This document shows, piece after piece, positions 14,380 to 21,669 of a DNA stretch of 32,088 nucleotides. The notes under the pieces were generated by a model. The model had not been told where the DNA came from, made no database searches, and saw only the letters and a list, made by a program, of their open reading frames with translations. This DNA comes from Collinsella sp. (GTDB taxonomy: Bacteria > Actinomycetota > Coriobacteriia > Coriobacteriales > Coriobacteriaceae). Position 1 is the stretch's first letter. The number at the start of each line of letters is the position of its first letter. The stretch is taken from assembly GCA_018378775.1 (NCBI GenBank), contig JAGZWV010000018.1, positions 1-32,088 on the forward strand, given 5' to 3'. The translations under genes were made by a program, and so were the position numbers.

Positions 14380-15003
14380 TTACGCGTTGACGGCCATCGA
14401 GTGTTGGCCCGACTTCTCCAGGAACTCCTGGAACTTGGCTTCGTCGCCTTTGTTCTTGTACTGCAGGGCCAGCAGGTATTCCAGGCGGCAGCTCTTGACC
14501 TTGTCGTCACCGGCATCCTTGAGCATGCGCTCCAGCTCGGGAATGTCGTTGTGGCGCTTGAGGATCATCGTGTCGTACATCAGTTGGCATTCGTGCGCGA
14601 CTGCCTCGGCCTGACCGCCCTCAAAGCCCTTGATCTCGTGCAGGAGTTCCTTGGACTTTTTGCGGTCCTCCTGGCCAACGTAGTAGTTAAAGGCCTTGAT
14701 CACCAGGTCGACGCGCTGCATCTTGGGCAGATTGAGCCCCAGCAGCAAATCGAACATCTCGCTGGCGCGCTCGTGGTCCTCGCGCAGCAGATAGGAGTTC
14801 AGACGCAGGTAGTCGCGGTTGTAGCGTGGGTACAGCATGCTAGTGAGTTTGCCGTCGAGCAAACGATCGAACTCGTCCCACTGCTTGGCAGCCATAAGCT
14901 GCTGCAGGCGCTTAAACGTGGTGCGTTTTTTGACGCTAAAGAACACCGACACGGCGATACAGATGATGACGACGGCGGTCCAGAGGGTGCGGGAATCGGG
15001 CAT
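14380..15003 (-). CDS. Membrane-anchored helical-repeat protein, function unknown
   Basis: I do not recognise a named family. The 207-residue product begins with one hydrophobic helix (about residues 7-24, LWTAVVIICIAVSVFFSV) followed by a positive KKRTTFKR stretch, so the remainder should be cytoplasmic. That remainder is entirely helical, with repeated Leu/Tyr/Ala patterns such as KQWDEFDRLLDG, DHERASEMFDLLL and EDRKKSKELLHEI, which resemble tetratricopeptide-type repeats without a strict consensus. AAGGA stands seven bases before the start, and a TATAAT box lies 56 bases upstream. It would suit a membrane-tethered scaffold, but there is no direct evidence. tRNA-Leu follows 31 bases after its stop. 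Confidence 0.75.
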   Translation of the reverse strand: MPDSRTLWTAVVIICIAVSVFFSVKKRTTFKRLQQLMAAKQWDEFDRLLDGKLTSMLYPRYNRDYLRLNSYLLREDHERASEMFDLLLGLNLPKMQRVDLVIKAFNYYVGQEDRKKSKELLHEIKGFEGGQAEAVAHECQLMYDTMILKRHNDIPELERMLKDAGDDKVKSCRLEYLLALQYKNKGDEAKFQEFLEKSGQHSMAVNA

Positions 15004-15058
15004 ATTGGGGTCCTTAGTCGCTCATAAAGCGAGCGGTATGACAACACGTACTAGATGT

Positions 15059-15064
15059 ATTATA
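15059..15064 (-). promoter_or_regulatory. -10 box (TATAAT) for the membrane-anchored protein gene
   Basis: A perfect TATAAT on the minus strand lies 56 bases before the start at 15003, preceded by TGCG. The -35 region (about TGCCAG) is poor. Confidence 0.4.
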
Positions 15065-15166
15065 CGCAGCGCGCAAGCAAACTGGCATAAAAGCTCATCG
15101 AGGCTGAGTGCCATCGCTCGCTGCGGTACACTTACCTAAAGTAAACCACGAAGGGAGACATTACCT

Positions 15167-15454
15167 ATGAAGAAGATCGTTTTGGCTTGCGGTGCTGGCG
15201 CTGCTACTTCCACGCTCGTTGCCCAGAAGGTCGCTACCCTGCTCGACGCCAACGGTTACGCCGACAAGTACGAGATCGTGCAGTGCGCCATCTCCGAGGC
15301 CAAGGACGTTTGCGACGAGGGCGCCGACCTGCTGATCGCCACCACCGTTGCCCCCGAGGGCCTCACCTGCCCGTACGTGAGCGGCGTGCCCTTCATGACC
15401 GGCATGAACCGCGTCGCTGCCGAGAAGGCCGTCCTCGACGTCATGGCTCAGTAG
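15167..15454 (+). CDS. PTS IIB subunit, galactitol/GatB-like, stand-alone
   Basis: PTS IIB proteins take phosphate from IIA on a cysteine and pass it to the sugar bound at IIC. The 95-residue product has the GatB-type start KKIVLACGAGAATSTLVAQK with the phospho-accepting Cys at residue 8 and the P-loop-like turn after it, then a Rossmann-like pattern ending VPFMTGMNRVAAEKAV. Its length is normal for a free IIB. No IIA or IIC gene is adjacent; the next gene encodes a VOC-domain protein, 11 bases downstream. GGGAG precedes the ATG. Either it serves a permease encoded elsewhere, or it has a regulatory role. Confidence 0.88.
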   Translation: MKKIVLACGAGAATSTLVAQKVATLLDANGYADKYEIVQCAISEAKDVCDEGADLLIATTVAPEGLTCPYVSGVPFMTGMNRVAAEKAVLDVMAQ

Positions 15455-15465
15455 GCGCTGCCTGT

Positions 15466-15840
15466 ATGAATGAGCAGAACGCCAATCCGGTCGAGCTCTT
15501 TGGCATGCGCGTTGCCCATGTGGGCATTAACGCTGCCGACCCGGCAGACGCCTTGGAGATCGCGGAGCTGTTCTCGACGATGATGGGCCTGCCCGTTATT
15601 GAGACCCCGGTTTCGTACTTTAACGATTCGCTGGTCGAGATCATGAAGCAGAACGGTCGTGGCGCCAAGGGCCACATTGGCTTTGCCGTCAACGACATCG
15701 ATGCGGCCGAGAAGTGGTTTGCCGAGCGCGGGCTCGAGGTCAACGAGGAGTCGCGCGTGCTGCTGCCCGACGGCGGCACCAAGCTCGTGTACTTTAAGCG
15801 CGAGTTCGCCGGCTTCGCCGTGCATCTGTGCCGCGAGTAG
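15466..15840 (+). CDS. VOC-fold protein resembling the domain attached to KDPG/KHG aldolases
   Basis: The 124-residue product is a single vicinal-oxygen-chelate unit: FGMRVAHVGINAADPADA at the front, GHIGFAVNDIDAAEKWFAERG in the middle and FAGFAVHLCRE at the end. From memory it is closest to the C-terminal VOC domain appended to some Firmicute 2-keto-3-deoxy-6-phosphogluconate aldolases, rather than to glyoxalase I. Here it stands alone with no aldolase gene in the window. The ATG at 15466 is 11 bases after the IIB stop with no strong ribosome site, so translation may be coupled. The pairing with a sugar PTS subunit hints at carbohydrate acid metabolism; the substrate cannot be told from sequence. 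Confidence 0.78.
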   Translation: MNEQNANPVELFGMRVAHVGINAADPADALEIAELFSTMMGLPVIETPVSYFNDSLVEIMKQNGRGAKGHIGFAVNDIDAAEKWFAERGLEVNEESRVLLPDGGTKLVYFKREFAGFAVHLCRE

Positions 15841-15862
15841 CGCACAAGCTGCCATAGCTAGC

Positions 15863-15900
15863 AAAAAGGGATAGGGCCGCGTGGCCCTATCCCTTTATTT
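15863..15900. terminator. Bidirectional terminator
   Basis: A perfect 14-bp stem, AAAGGGATAGGGCC (15865-15878) with GGCCCTATCCCTTT (15883-15896), has a GCGT loop, a T-rich right flank and an A-rich left flank. It can end both the PTS/VOC unit (plus) and the sensor-kinase unit (minus). Confidence 0.9.
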
Positions 15901-15915
15901 ATGCCGAGGGGCTTC

Positions 15916-17211
15916 CTACCGCGGCAGGCGAATCGTAAAGCGGCTGCCGACGCCCTCGACCGAGGTCACGCCGATGACGCCGCCATGGCTATCGACGATC
16001 CACTTGGCAATGGCAAGCCCCAGACCCGAGCCCTGCGCGCCGGCATCGCGTGCGTTGTCGGCGCGGTAGAACCGTTCAAATGCGTGAGCTGCGGATTCCT
16101 GGTTCATGCCGATGCCCTCGTCCTCAACACTTATGTCGATCGTGCCCGCGCCCGCATCCGGCGTTATGCCAAATGTGACGGCCGTTCCCGCATCCGAGTA
16201 CTTGGCGGCGTTTTGCACGATCACACGCAGGGCTTGCTTCACGAGCGCCACGTCGACGGGCGCATCGCAGCGCGGGTCGCTGACAAGCGCGGCGTCGTAT
16301 GCCAGCTGATACGTGTGCGCGGTATCGATCATCTGCGATTCCTCGCATACCTCGCCGACCAGTGCGGCCAGGTTGGTATCCGCACGCCGCAGGACCGTGC
16401 GTCCGGCATCGCCGCGCGCCAAAAACAGCAGCTGCTCCACGAGCTCCTGCATGTGCTCGCTTTCGGCCTTGAGGGACGCGATGGATTCTGCCAGCACGTC
16501 CGGGTCGTCTTTGCCCCAGCGGTCGAGCATGTTTACGTAGCCCTGAATCACCGCGATGGGCGTGCGCAGCTCGTGGCTTGCATCGTTGACAAAGCGCATC
16601 TGCTGCAGCTTGGCCTCTTGCATCTGGCGCAGCAGGCGGTTGAGTGCGACCTCGATGCTTGCCAGGTCGGCATCGCCGGTAGTGACGCTTGGTGAGTCGA
16701 CGCTTGCGCGCACGATGGCCTGCTCCAGCGTTTCCATCTTGCCGCCGGAGAGCTGCATGCGGCCGAGCTCGTCCACGCGCAAGGCCAGATCGTTGAGAGG
16801 CGCCATGGTGCGGCGTACGCGCCTCGCGCCGCCGAGCATGTTGAGTACGCTGATGACCTGCCAACCCACAACGACAAGGTAGAGAGGCCATAACGTGACG
16901 AGGTCCTGTGCGAGGGGGAAAGTCTTGGTGGTACGCGCAAACTCGACGGTATAAGTGAGCGTTGTCAGGTCCCAGCCGCGCGCGGGCTTCAGCGACATGC
17001 CGCGAACGGTGGCGCTGGGGATCCATCCTGCGGTAAACGCGCCGTTGGGCAGCGTCTGGTTGTATCCATAGACAAGGATCGCCGCCACAATCACTACTAG
17101 CAGCAGGTCGAGCCAAACGTAGCTCATCAGGCGGCGCCACATATAGCTCCAGTTGATGGCGCGGGCGATGGATGTGACGCGCTTGGCCTCGGCGTTACGC
17201 ACGGCAGACAT
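15916..17211 (-). CDS. Two-component sensor histidine kinase
   Basis: The 431-residue protein is a membrane sensor kinase partnered by the regulator encoded just before it. Residues about 32-52 form membrane helix 1, 53-103 an extracytoplasmic sensor loop, and 104-127 helix 2, followed by a HAMP-like linker. The dimerisation domain has FVNDASHELRTPIAVIQGY with the phosphorylated His at 213. The ATPase domain has the N box VIVQNAAKYSD, G1 VEDEGIGM, F box FERFYRADN and G2 GSGLGLAIAKWIVDSHGG. The start at 17211 overlaps the regulator stop by 17 bases with GGGGTGGG upstream; the longer frame to 17592 lies inside the regulator gene and is not coding. The signal sensed is unknown. Confidence 0.92.
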   Translation of the reverse strand: MSAVRNAEAKRVTSIARAINWSYMWRRLMSYVWLDLLLVVIVAAILVYGYNQTLPNGAFTAGWIPSATVRGMSLKPARGWDLTTLTYTVEFARTTKTFPLAQDLVTLWPLYLVVVGWQVISVLNMLGGARRVRRTMAPLNDLALRVDELGRMQLSGGKMETLEQAIVRASVDSPSVTTGDADLASIEVALNRLLRQMQEAKLQQMRFVNDASHELRTPIAVIQGYVNMLDRWGKDDPDVLAESIASLKAESEHMQELVEQLLFLARGDAGRTVLRRADTNLAALVGEVCEESQMIDTAHTYQLAYDAALVSDPRCDAPVDVALVKQALRVIVQNAAKYSDAGTAVTFGITPDAGAGTIDISVEDEGIGMNQESAAHAFERFYRADNARDAGAQGSGLGLAIAKWIVDSHGGVIGVTSVEGVGSRFTIRLPR

Positions 17212-17974
17212 AGCCCACCCCGCGCACGGTTTGGATGATTCGGGCGCCGCCGGCGTCTTCGATCTTGGCACGCAGGTGCGCGATGTGCACGTCGACGTTG
17301 TTGGTGTCGCCCACGTATTCGTAGCCCAGCGCCTCGTGCGCGATGCGCTCGCGCGTGAGCACGGTCTCGGCATGCGCCATAAGCAAAGCGAGGACATCGA
17401 ACTCGCGGGCCGTGAGCGCGATGGGCGAGCCGCCGACCGTGACTTCGCGACGGTCGGGGTCGAGCGCAACCGAGCCCACGGTGAGCGTGGCAGGGGAGGG
17501 CGAGGCGGATGCCTGGGTCGAGCCGCTGACCGGGGGCATCGCGACGGCGCCGGCATCCGCGCCGCTCGCCATGCCCGCCCCGGCGCCACCAACGACCGAA
17601 GCCGCCCGCACAGCCTCCGAGCGCTTCAGCGCCACACGGATCCGTGCGAACAGCTCCTCGATCGCAAACGGCTTGGTCAAGTAGTCGTCGGCGCCGGCAT
17701 CGAGCCCGGCAACCTTGTCCATCACGGCATCGCGCGCGGTGACCATAATCACCGGCACATCCTTGTGCTTGCGGACACGCCGCAGGACCTCCATGCCGTT
17801 GAGCTGCGGCAACAGCACATCGAGCAGAATCAGATCGTAGTCGCGCTCCAGCGCCAGGTCCACGGCGGTGCGGCCGTCGGCGGCGTGCTCCACCTGGTAG
17901 CCCTCGTGCTCCAGCTCGAGCGTCACAAAGCGGGCGATTTTCTCCTCGTCCTCTACGATCAGGATCCGTGCCAT
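17195..17974 (-). CDS. OmpR-family response regulator with extended linker
   Basis: The receiver domain (about residues 1-120) has the acidic pair VEDEE, the phosphorylated Asp52 in LILLDVLLPQLNG, the VTARD threonine and the KPF lysine (101). The C-terminal winged helix (about 164-259) contains ALTAREFDVLALL and the HIAHLRAKIED recognition helix, ending in RGVGYVCRA. Between them lies an unusual linker of about 40 residues rich in Gly, Ala, Ser and Pro (121-162); most OmpR proteins have 10-20. GAGGGGGG precedes the ATG. It overlaps the kinase gene and lies 18 bases after the DUF4342 gene on the same strand, so the three are probably co-transcribed. Confidence 0.94.
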   Translation of the reverse strand: MARILIVEDEEKIARFVTLELEHEGYQVEHAADGRTAVDLALERDYDLILLDVLLPQLNGMEVLRRVRKHKDVPVIMVTARDAVMDKVAGLDAGADDYLTKPFAIEELFARIRVALKRSEAVRAASVVGGAGAGMASGADAGAVAMPPVSGSTQASASPSPATLTVGSVALDPDRREVTVGGSPIALTAREFDVLALLMAHAETVLTRERIAHEALGYEYVGDTNNVDVHIAHLRAKIEDAGGARIIQTVRGVGYVCRA

Positions 17975-17992
17975 GCGTGCCCCCCTCTGCGA

Positions 17993-18535
17993 TTACTTGT
18001 CGTCGTTCAGATTTTGCTTGATGTCGTCCGCGGCGTCGGCGGCGTGATTCATAAGGTTGTTGATGCTGCCGGGCACGTCGCCGTCGCTGTCGATGCGGTA
18101 GCGCATGCCAAAGAACAGGCCAATCAGCATCAGCCATATCGTGGCGCCCCAGGCAAACAGCGCGACGATGGGGATCAGGATGGGAATGTTGAGGATGATC
18201 GCATCGCGCCGCGTGGCGATAAACTTGGTGTCCAGACTCAGGCGGAAGAGCTTTTTGAGGTACTCCCACACGCTGTCCATCTTCTTGGAGAAGTCGGTCT
18301 TTTCGCTCGACTTTTCGTAGGCGGCTTGCGCGGCGACCATCTCGGCCGAGGGCTCGTCGACCGGCGCGGACTCGGTGGCGGCGTGTGCCGACGTGGTCTG
18401 TGTCTTGCCCTGCGACTCGAGCCAAATGATGGCATCCAGAACGTTGCCGTCGGCGGCGTCGAGCGCGGCTTTGGCATCGGTGTAGCTCACGTTGCACTTG
18501 GTGCGGATGGTTTCAACTTTTTCGAGGTCGTCCAT
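17993..18535 (-). CDS. DUF4342 protein with UBA-like N-terminus
   Basis: The 180-residue product starts with a UBA/TS-N-like three-helix motif (about residues 1-45: EKVETIRTKCNVSYTDAKAALDAADGNVLDAIIWL), has a disordered Ser/Thr/Ala segment (45-75), and then a DUF4342 region with basic residues (DTKFIATRRDAIIL) leading into one or two membrane helices (about 112-145). No biochemical function is known to me for this family. AAAGGA precedes the ATG. As the first gene before a regulator and a kinase it may report on or be part of the envelope signal they handle, but that is inference from position. Confidence 0.82.
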   Translation of the reverse strand: MDDLEKVETIRTKCNVSYTDAKAALDAADGNVLDAIIWLESQGKTQTTSAHAATESAPVDEPSAEMVAAQAAYEKSSEKTDFSKKMDSVWEYLKKLFRLSLDTKFIATRRDAIILNIPILIPIVALFAWGATIWLMLIGLFFGMRYRIDSDGDVPGSINNLMNHAADAADDIKQNLNDDK

Positions 18536-18654
18536 GACCTGTCCTTTCGTTCGATGGGCGCGACGCCGGGCGATTTGCCCGGGCGCGAGCGTTGCGTTCG
18601 GCGGCCTGCGTTGCGCGGCGCCGCCCCGCCCTTGGTCGAACTCTATAGTGCAGG

Positions 18655-18682
18655 TTATAGATTAAGCGATTCTTGAGCCAAG
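18655..18682 (-). promoter_or_regulatory. Candidate promoter of the DUF4342-regulator-kinase unit
   Basis: On the minus strand TTGGCT (18677-18682) and TATAAC (18655-18660) are 16 bases apart, about 120 bases before the DUF4342 start. The intervening leader is GC-rich and contains short stems around 18560-18585. Confidence 0.4.
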
Positions 18683-18749
18683 ATTAATGTTGGATGAGTT
18701 TTTGCGCGGCGGTGGGGAAGGGAGAGGTGTCTTTTTGGATGGCTAGCAG

Positions 18750-18933
18750 CGAGGTCTAATACTTTTCCCGAGAAGTGAACGAGCTAAAACGGACCCCCGA
18801 AGCATCGACACTTTAAAGGTGCCGTTTCCCGCGGTTTCAATGCTGAAATCCCACGATTTTGCCGCCGAAAAATGCGGCTGTTTCAGGGGTCCAAAAACAG
18901 CCGTTCACTTCTCGGGAAAAACATTAGACCTCG
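18750..18933. mobile_element. 184-bp MITE-like element with 32-bp terminal inverted repeats
   Basis: The ends 18750-18781 (starts CGAGGTCTAAT) and 18902-18933 (ends ATTAGACCTCG) are reverse complements at 30 of 32 positions; the mismatches are adjacent. A second inner pair, GGACCCCCGAA near 18791 and TTCAGGGGTCC near 18882, also pairs. No coding sequence is supported inside. TAGC stands near both outer edges and might be a short target duplication, though it is not flush. The element fills the middle of the 558-base gap before the small membrane protein gene. Transposition by a transposase encoded elsewhere is inferred, not shown. Confidence 0.7.
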
Positions 18934-19093
18934 ATAGCGGGGGATGGAGTGCCGGTGCAAAACGGCGTCAAGGGTTGGTCGAGCAGGCGGTTTCCCCATG
19001 GATGTCCGCACGGCATGTGACACTTAACCTGCCGTCCTGCTCTGCCGCGGCGGCGCGAATTCAAGCAACGACTCTCTAAGGAGCTCGATACCA

Positions 19094-19333
19094 ATGAGTG
19101 ACAACGCAAAGCATCTCGCAAAGAAGTGCGTCAAGGACGCGGGGCCGTGCCTTGCGCTGTGCGTAGCCGGTGCAGCGGTCGCGCTGTTGGCTGTTCTGGG
19201 GCCATTCGACGTGCTCCGAAGTGCTAGCTCTCTGCACGTTTGCATGGCCCTTGCCGGCGCCATGATGACCGGTGGCGCGCTCGATTTGATCTTTTGGGTG
19301 CTCGACCCGTTTGGATGGAAGAACGAGGGGTAA
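19094..19333 (+). CDS. Small two-helix membrane protein, function unknown
   Basis: The 79-residue product has a short basic N-terminus, a membrane helix at about 19-37 (LALCVAGAAVALLAVLGPF) and a second at about 47-68 ending LIFWVLDPFGW. Four cysteines lie in the first half. I do not recognise a family. AAGGAG stands ten bases before the ATG, and codon use is like that of its neighbours, which supports it being a real gene. A metallophosphoesterase gene follows after 85 bases on the same strand. Confidence 0.6.
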   Translation: MSDNAKHLAKKCVKDAGPCLALCVAGAAVALLAVLGPFDVLRSASSLHVCMALAGAMMTGGALDLIFWVLDPFGWKNEG

Positions 19334-19418
19334 GCCCTAAGGGATGGAAGGGCTGGAACGGTTGGCTTAGTGATCGTGCAGAATGTGGGCTAGCGACTTA
19401 CAGGGAAGTGGTAATCCG

Positions 19419-20144
19419 ATGACGGTCTATGTGACGGGTGATATTCACGGCGGTGCCGACATGCAAAAGCTGCGCGATTGGGACCTTGGGGATGGTCTGA
19501 CGGGCGACGACTATCTAATCGTCGCGGGCGACTTTGGTTTTCCGTGGGATTTCTCTGCCGAGGAGTGCGCTGATATCGCGTGGCTCGAGTCGCGCCCCTA
19601 TACCGTGCTGTTCGTCGACGGCAACCACGAACGCTTCGACCATTGGGCGGAGCGCCCCATGGAGTTGTGGCACGGCGGACTGACGCAGCGCCTGTCGGAC
19701 ACTTCGCCCATCCGACGCCTGACGCGCGGCGAGATTTTTGAGCTCGACGGCTCAACGATCTTTACCATGGGCGGTGCCACGAGCGTGGATAAGGAATACC
19801 GCATTCCCTATTCCAGCTGGTGGCCGCAGGAGCTGCCGGACGAGCGCAACTTTGAGGAGGCGCGGACAAAGCTCGACAGCGTGGGCTGGAAGGTCGACTA
19901 CGTGATCACCCACACCTGCTCCACGCGCATGTTGTCGCCCACGCTCTATCCGGCGCCCGGCTGGAATTATCCCGATGTCGATCGACTCACCACGTTTTTT
20001 GACGAGCTGGAGGACCGTCTGGACTACAAGCGCTGGTACTACGGGCATTTTCATCGGGATGTCAACCCGGCCGAGCGCCATACCGTGCTCTACGACTGCA
20101 TCGTTCGCCTGGGCGACGAACTCCAATCCTGGGATATTGCGTAG
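19419..20144 (+). CDS. Calcineurin-like metallophosphoesterase
   Basis: The 241-residue product has the dinuclear-metal motifs of the calcineurin-like family: TGDIHGG at the N-terminus, VAGDFGFPWD, VDGNHERFD, ITHTCSTRM and YGHFHRD. It resembles the small phosphoesterases that accessory genomic regions and phages of Gram-positive gut bacteria often carry; the substrate is unknown. I choose ATG 19419, just before the conserved strand, with AGGGAAG upstream; the ATG at 19383 adds 12 unconserved residues. It is convergent with gluQ, with 15 bases between the two stop codons and no clear terminator. Confidence 0.88.
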   Translation: MTVYVTGDIHGGADMQKLRDWDLGDGLTGDDYLIVAGDFGFPWDFSAEECADIAWLESRPYTVLFVDGNHERFDHWAERPMELWHGGLTQRLSDTSPIRRLTRGEIFELDGSTIFTMGGATSVDKEYRIPYSSWWPQELPDERNFEEARTKLDSVGWKVDYVITHTCSTRMLSPTLYPAPGWNYPDVDRLTTFFDELEDRLDYKRWYYGHFHRDVNPAERHTVLYDCIVRLGDELQSWDIA

Positions 20145-20159
20145 AGGCGGGGAGACTGG

Positions 20160-21161
20160 CTACTCGACCGTTACAGTGATGTTCTCGCGATGCGCGCGGA
20201 TGACATCCCAGCTAAAGTGCTCGACCAGCTGCTCGGCAGAACGCGGCGTGGTGTCCGGTGCGATGCCCGTTTGCCCGGCGAGCCAGCCCAGCAGTGCCTC
20301 GGGTGTGCCAAAGCGGGTACGGAGCTCGCCCAGGTCTAGGTCGCGGTCGCGCTTGGAAAGGCGGCGGCCGTCCGGTGACATGAGCAGCGGAATATGTGCG
20401 TAGTGCGGTGTGGGCAGTCCCAGCAGATGCTGCAGGTAGATCTGGCGCGGCGTGGAGCCCAGCAGGTCGCATCCGCGCACGACCTCGGTGACGCCCATGG
20501 CAGCGTCGTCGACTACCACGGCTAGCTGGTAGGCAAAAACGCCGTCGCTGCGGCGCACCAAAAAGTCGCCGCACTCGGTGGCGAGTGCCTCGCATTGGGC
20601 TCCGTACGTGCGGTCAACGAATTCGATCACGTCGTCTGCGAGGTCGTCGACGGTGGGCACGCGCAGGCGTGTGGCCGGGGCGCGCAGGGCGCTGCGGCGG
20701 GCAACCTCCTCGGCAGAAAGGCCTCGGCAGGCGCCGCGGTAGATGGGCGTGCCGTCGCTGGTGTGCGGCGCGCTCGCGGCGTGGAGCTCGACACGCGTGC
20801 AAAAGCAGGGATAGGTGAGGCCGGCACCCTGCAGCAGGTGCAGGGCGTCCTCGTACAGATCAAGGCGATCGTGCTGGTAGTAGGGGCCTTCGTCCCACTC
20901 GAGCCCCAGCCAAGCTAGGTCGTCAATCAATTGGGCGGCAAGTTCCGGGCGCTTGCAGCGATCGTCCAGGTCCTCGATGCGCAACACGATGCTGCCGCCC
21001 TGGCTGCGGGCCGAAAGCCACGCACACAGGCAACTGAACACGTTGCCCAGGTGCATGCGGCCCGAGGGCGACGGGGCAAAGCGGCCCACGACGGGGGTGG
21101 GCGCTGCCGTTGCTGGTGCGTCCGCGGCGTGTGTTGCTATGTTGCATGCGTTGATATCCAT
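20160..21161 (-). CDS. gluQ: Glutamyl-Q tRNA(Asp) synthetase
   Basis: GluQRS activates glutamate and attaches it to queuosine at position 34 of tRNA-Asp. The 333-residue product is a GluRS catalytic core without the anticodon-binding domain. It has the class I HIGH-like APSPSGRMHLGN (about 29-40), the zinc-type cysteines in YPCFCTR and YRGACRG, and the KMSKS-like GRRLSKRDRDLDLG. Conserved core parts include LRIEDLDD and VVDDAAMGVTEVVRGCDLL. ATG 21161 is used although its ribosome site is weak; the first 23 residues are not conserved, so a later start is possible. Queuosine genes are not in the window. A general GluRS is unlikely because of the short length. Confidence 0.88.
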   Translation of the reverse strand: MDINACNIATHAADAPATAAPTPVVGRFAPSPSGRMHLGNVFSCLCAWLSARSQGGSIVLRIEDLDDRCKRPELAAQLIDDLAWLGLEWDEGPYYQHDRLDLYEDALHLLQGAGLTYPCFCTRVELHAASAPHTSDGTPIYRGACRGLSAEEVARRSALRAPATRLRVPTVDDLADDVIEFVDRTYGAQCEALATECGDFLVRRSDGVFAYQLAVVVDDAAMGVTEVVRGCDLLGSTPRQIYLQHLLGLPTPHYAHIPLLMSPDGRRLSKRDRDLDLGELRTRFGTPEALLGWLAGQTGIAPDTTPRSAEQLVEHFSWDVIRAHRENITVTVE

Positions 21162-21299
21162 GCGGACGAGTATAGCGCGGGGCGCGGTGGGGGAGACGCT
21201 GCCGTGGCCTGCAAGTTGCCGAGGCCGCGCGTTGCGCGTGCCGGACCACCGGCTCGATAGCTCGATCGCCGCCCGCCAGCCCAACCCCTCAAACGACAG

Positions 21300-21333
21300 A
21301 AACCCCGGCAGCTCTTCGCAACTGCCGGGGTTT
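21300..21333. repeat. Perfect 12-bp hairpin upstream of gluQ
   Basis: AAACCCCGGCAG (21300-21311) and CTGCCGGGGTTT (21322-21333) pair exactly around a ten-base loop. It looks like a terminator stem but no gene ends nearby on either strand: gluQ starts to its left and the DUF2207 gene to its right. The remainder of the 508-base gap (21162-21669) holds the GTCCC-box repeats below, an imperfect GGGGCA/TGCCCC pair at about 21370-21413, and no gene I can support. Confidence 0.55.
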
Positions 21334-21507
21334 CCGCGGAAAAGGGGGACATGATCCTCAAGCGAACGGCAAAGGGGCAAACCGTTTTCGCTCAACTGCT
21401 TTATGCCCCTTGCCCGCGGACTCAATCAGTGCGCATGCGGCAACACAAAGCCGCTACACCTGTGACGGAGCTATGAAGTGGTATCTATTGCCGGAGCGGG
21501 CTATGCC

Positions 21508-21556
21508 AAGGAGTGTCCCAGATTGCCGGCAGATAAGGAACGTCCCCAGGTGCCGG
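21508..21556. repeat. Paired GTCCC-box repeats, 26-base period
   Basis: Two 23-base units, 21508-21530 and 21534-21556, start 26 bases apart and share AAGGA, GTCCC and TGCCGGC blocks (17 of 23 positions). The second unit is nearly identical to the inverse-orientation copy at 12712-12734. A like pair with a different core is at 23691-23737. Confidence 0.6.
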
Positions 21557-21669
21557 CCGCGGGCGTGACTTTCGTCCCGTTTGATACTCCGCTGGCCTAG
21601 ATGTTCGTCATGTGCGCCCGTAAACGTGGGACAATGGCGTTGCTGGTATCACAGACAAAGGATGTGCCT

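Noticed and set aside
15187..15465. Longer N-terminus for the VOC protein
   Set aside because: It would overlap the PTS IIB gene in another frame and gives an Arg-rich shadow sequence.
17153..18676. 507-codon open frame on the plus strand opposite the two-component genes
   Set aside because: Antisense of clear kinase, regulator and DUF4342 genes; composition is that of a shadow frame.
18819..19079. Small plus-strand frame running out of the MITE-like element
   Set aside because: Begins in the inverted-repeat element, ends in the leader of the next gene, lacks a ribosome site and any family pattern.
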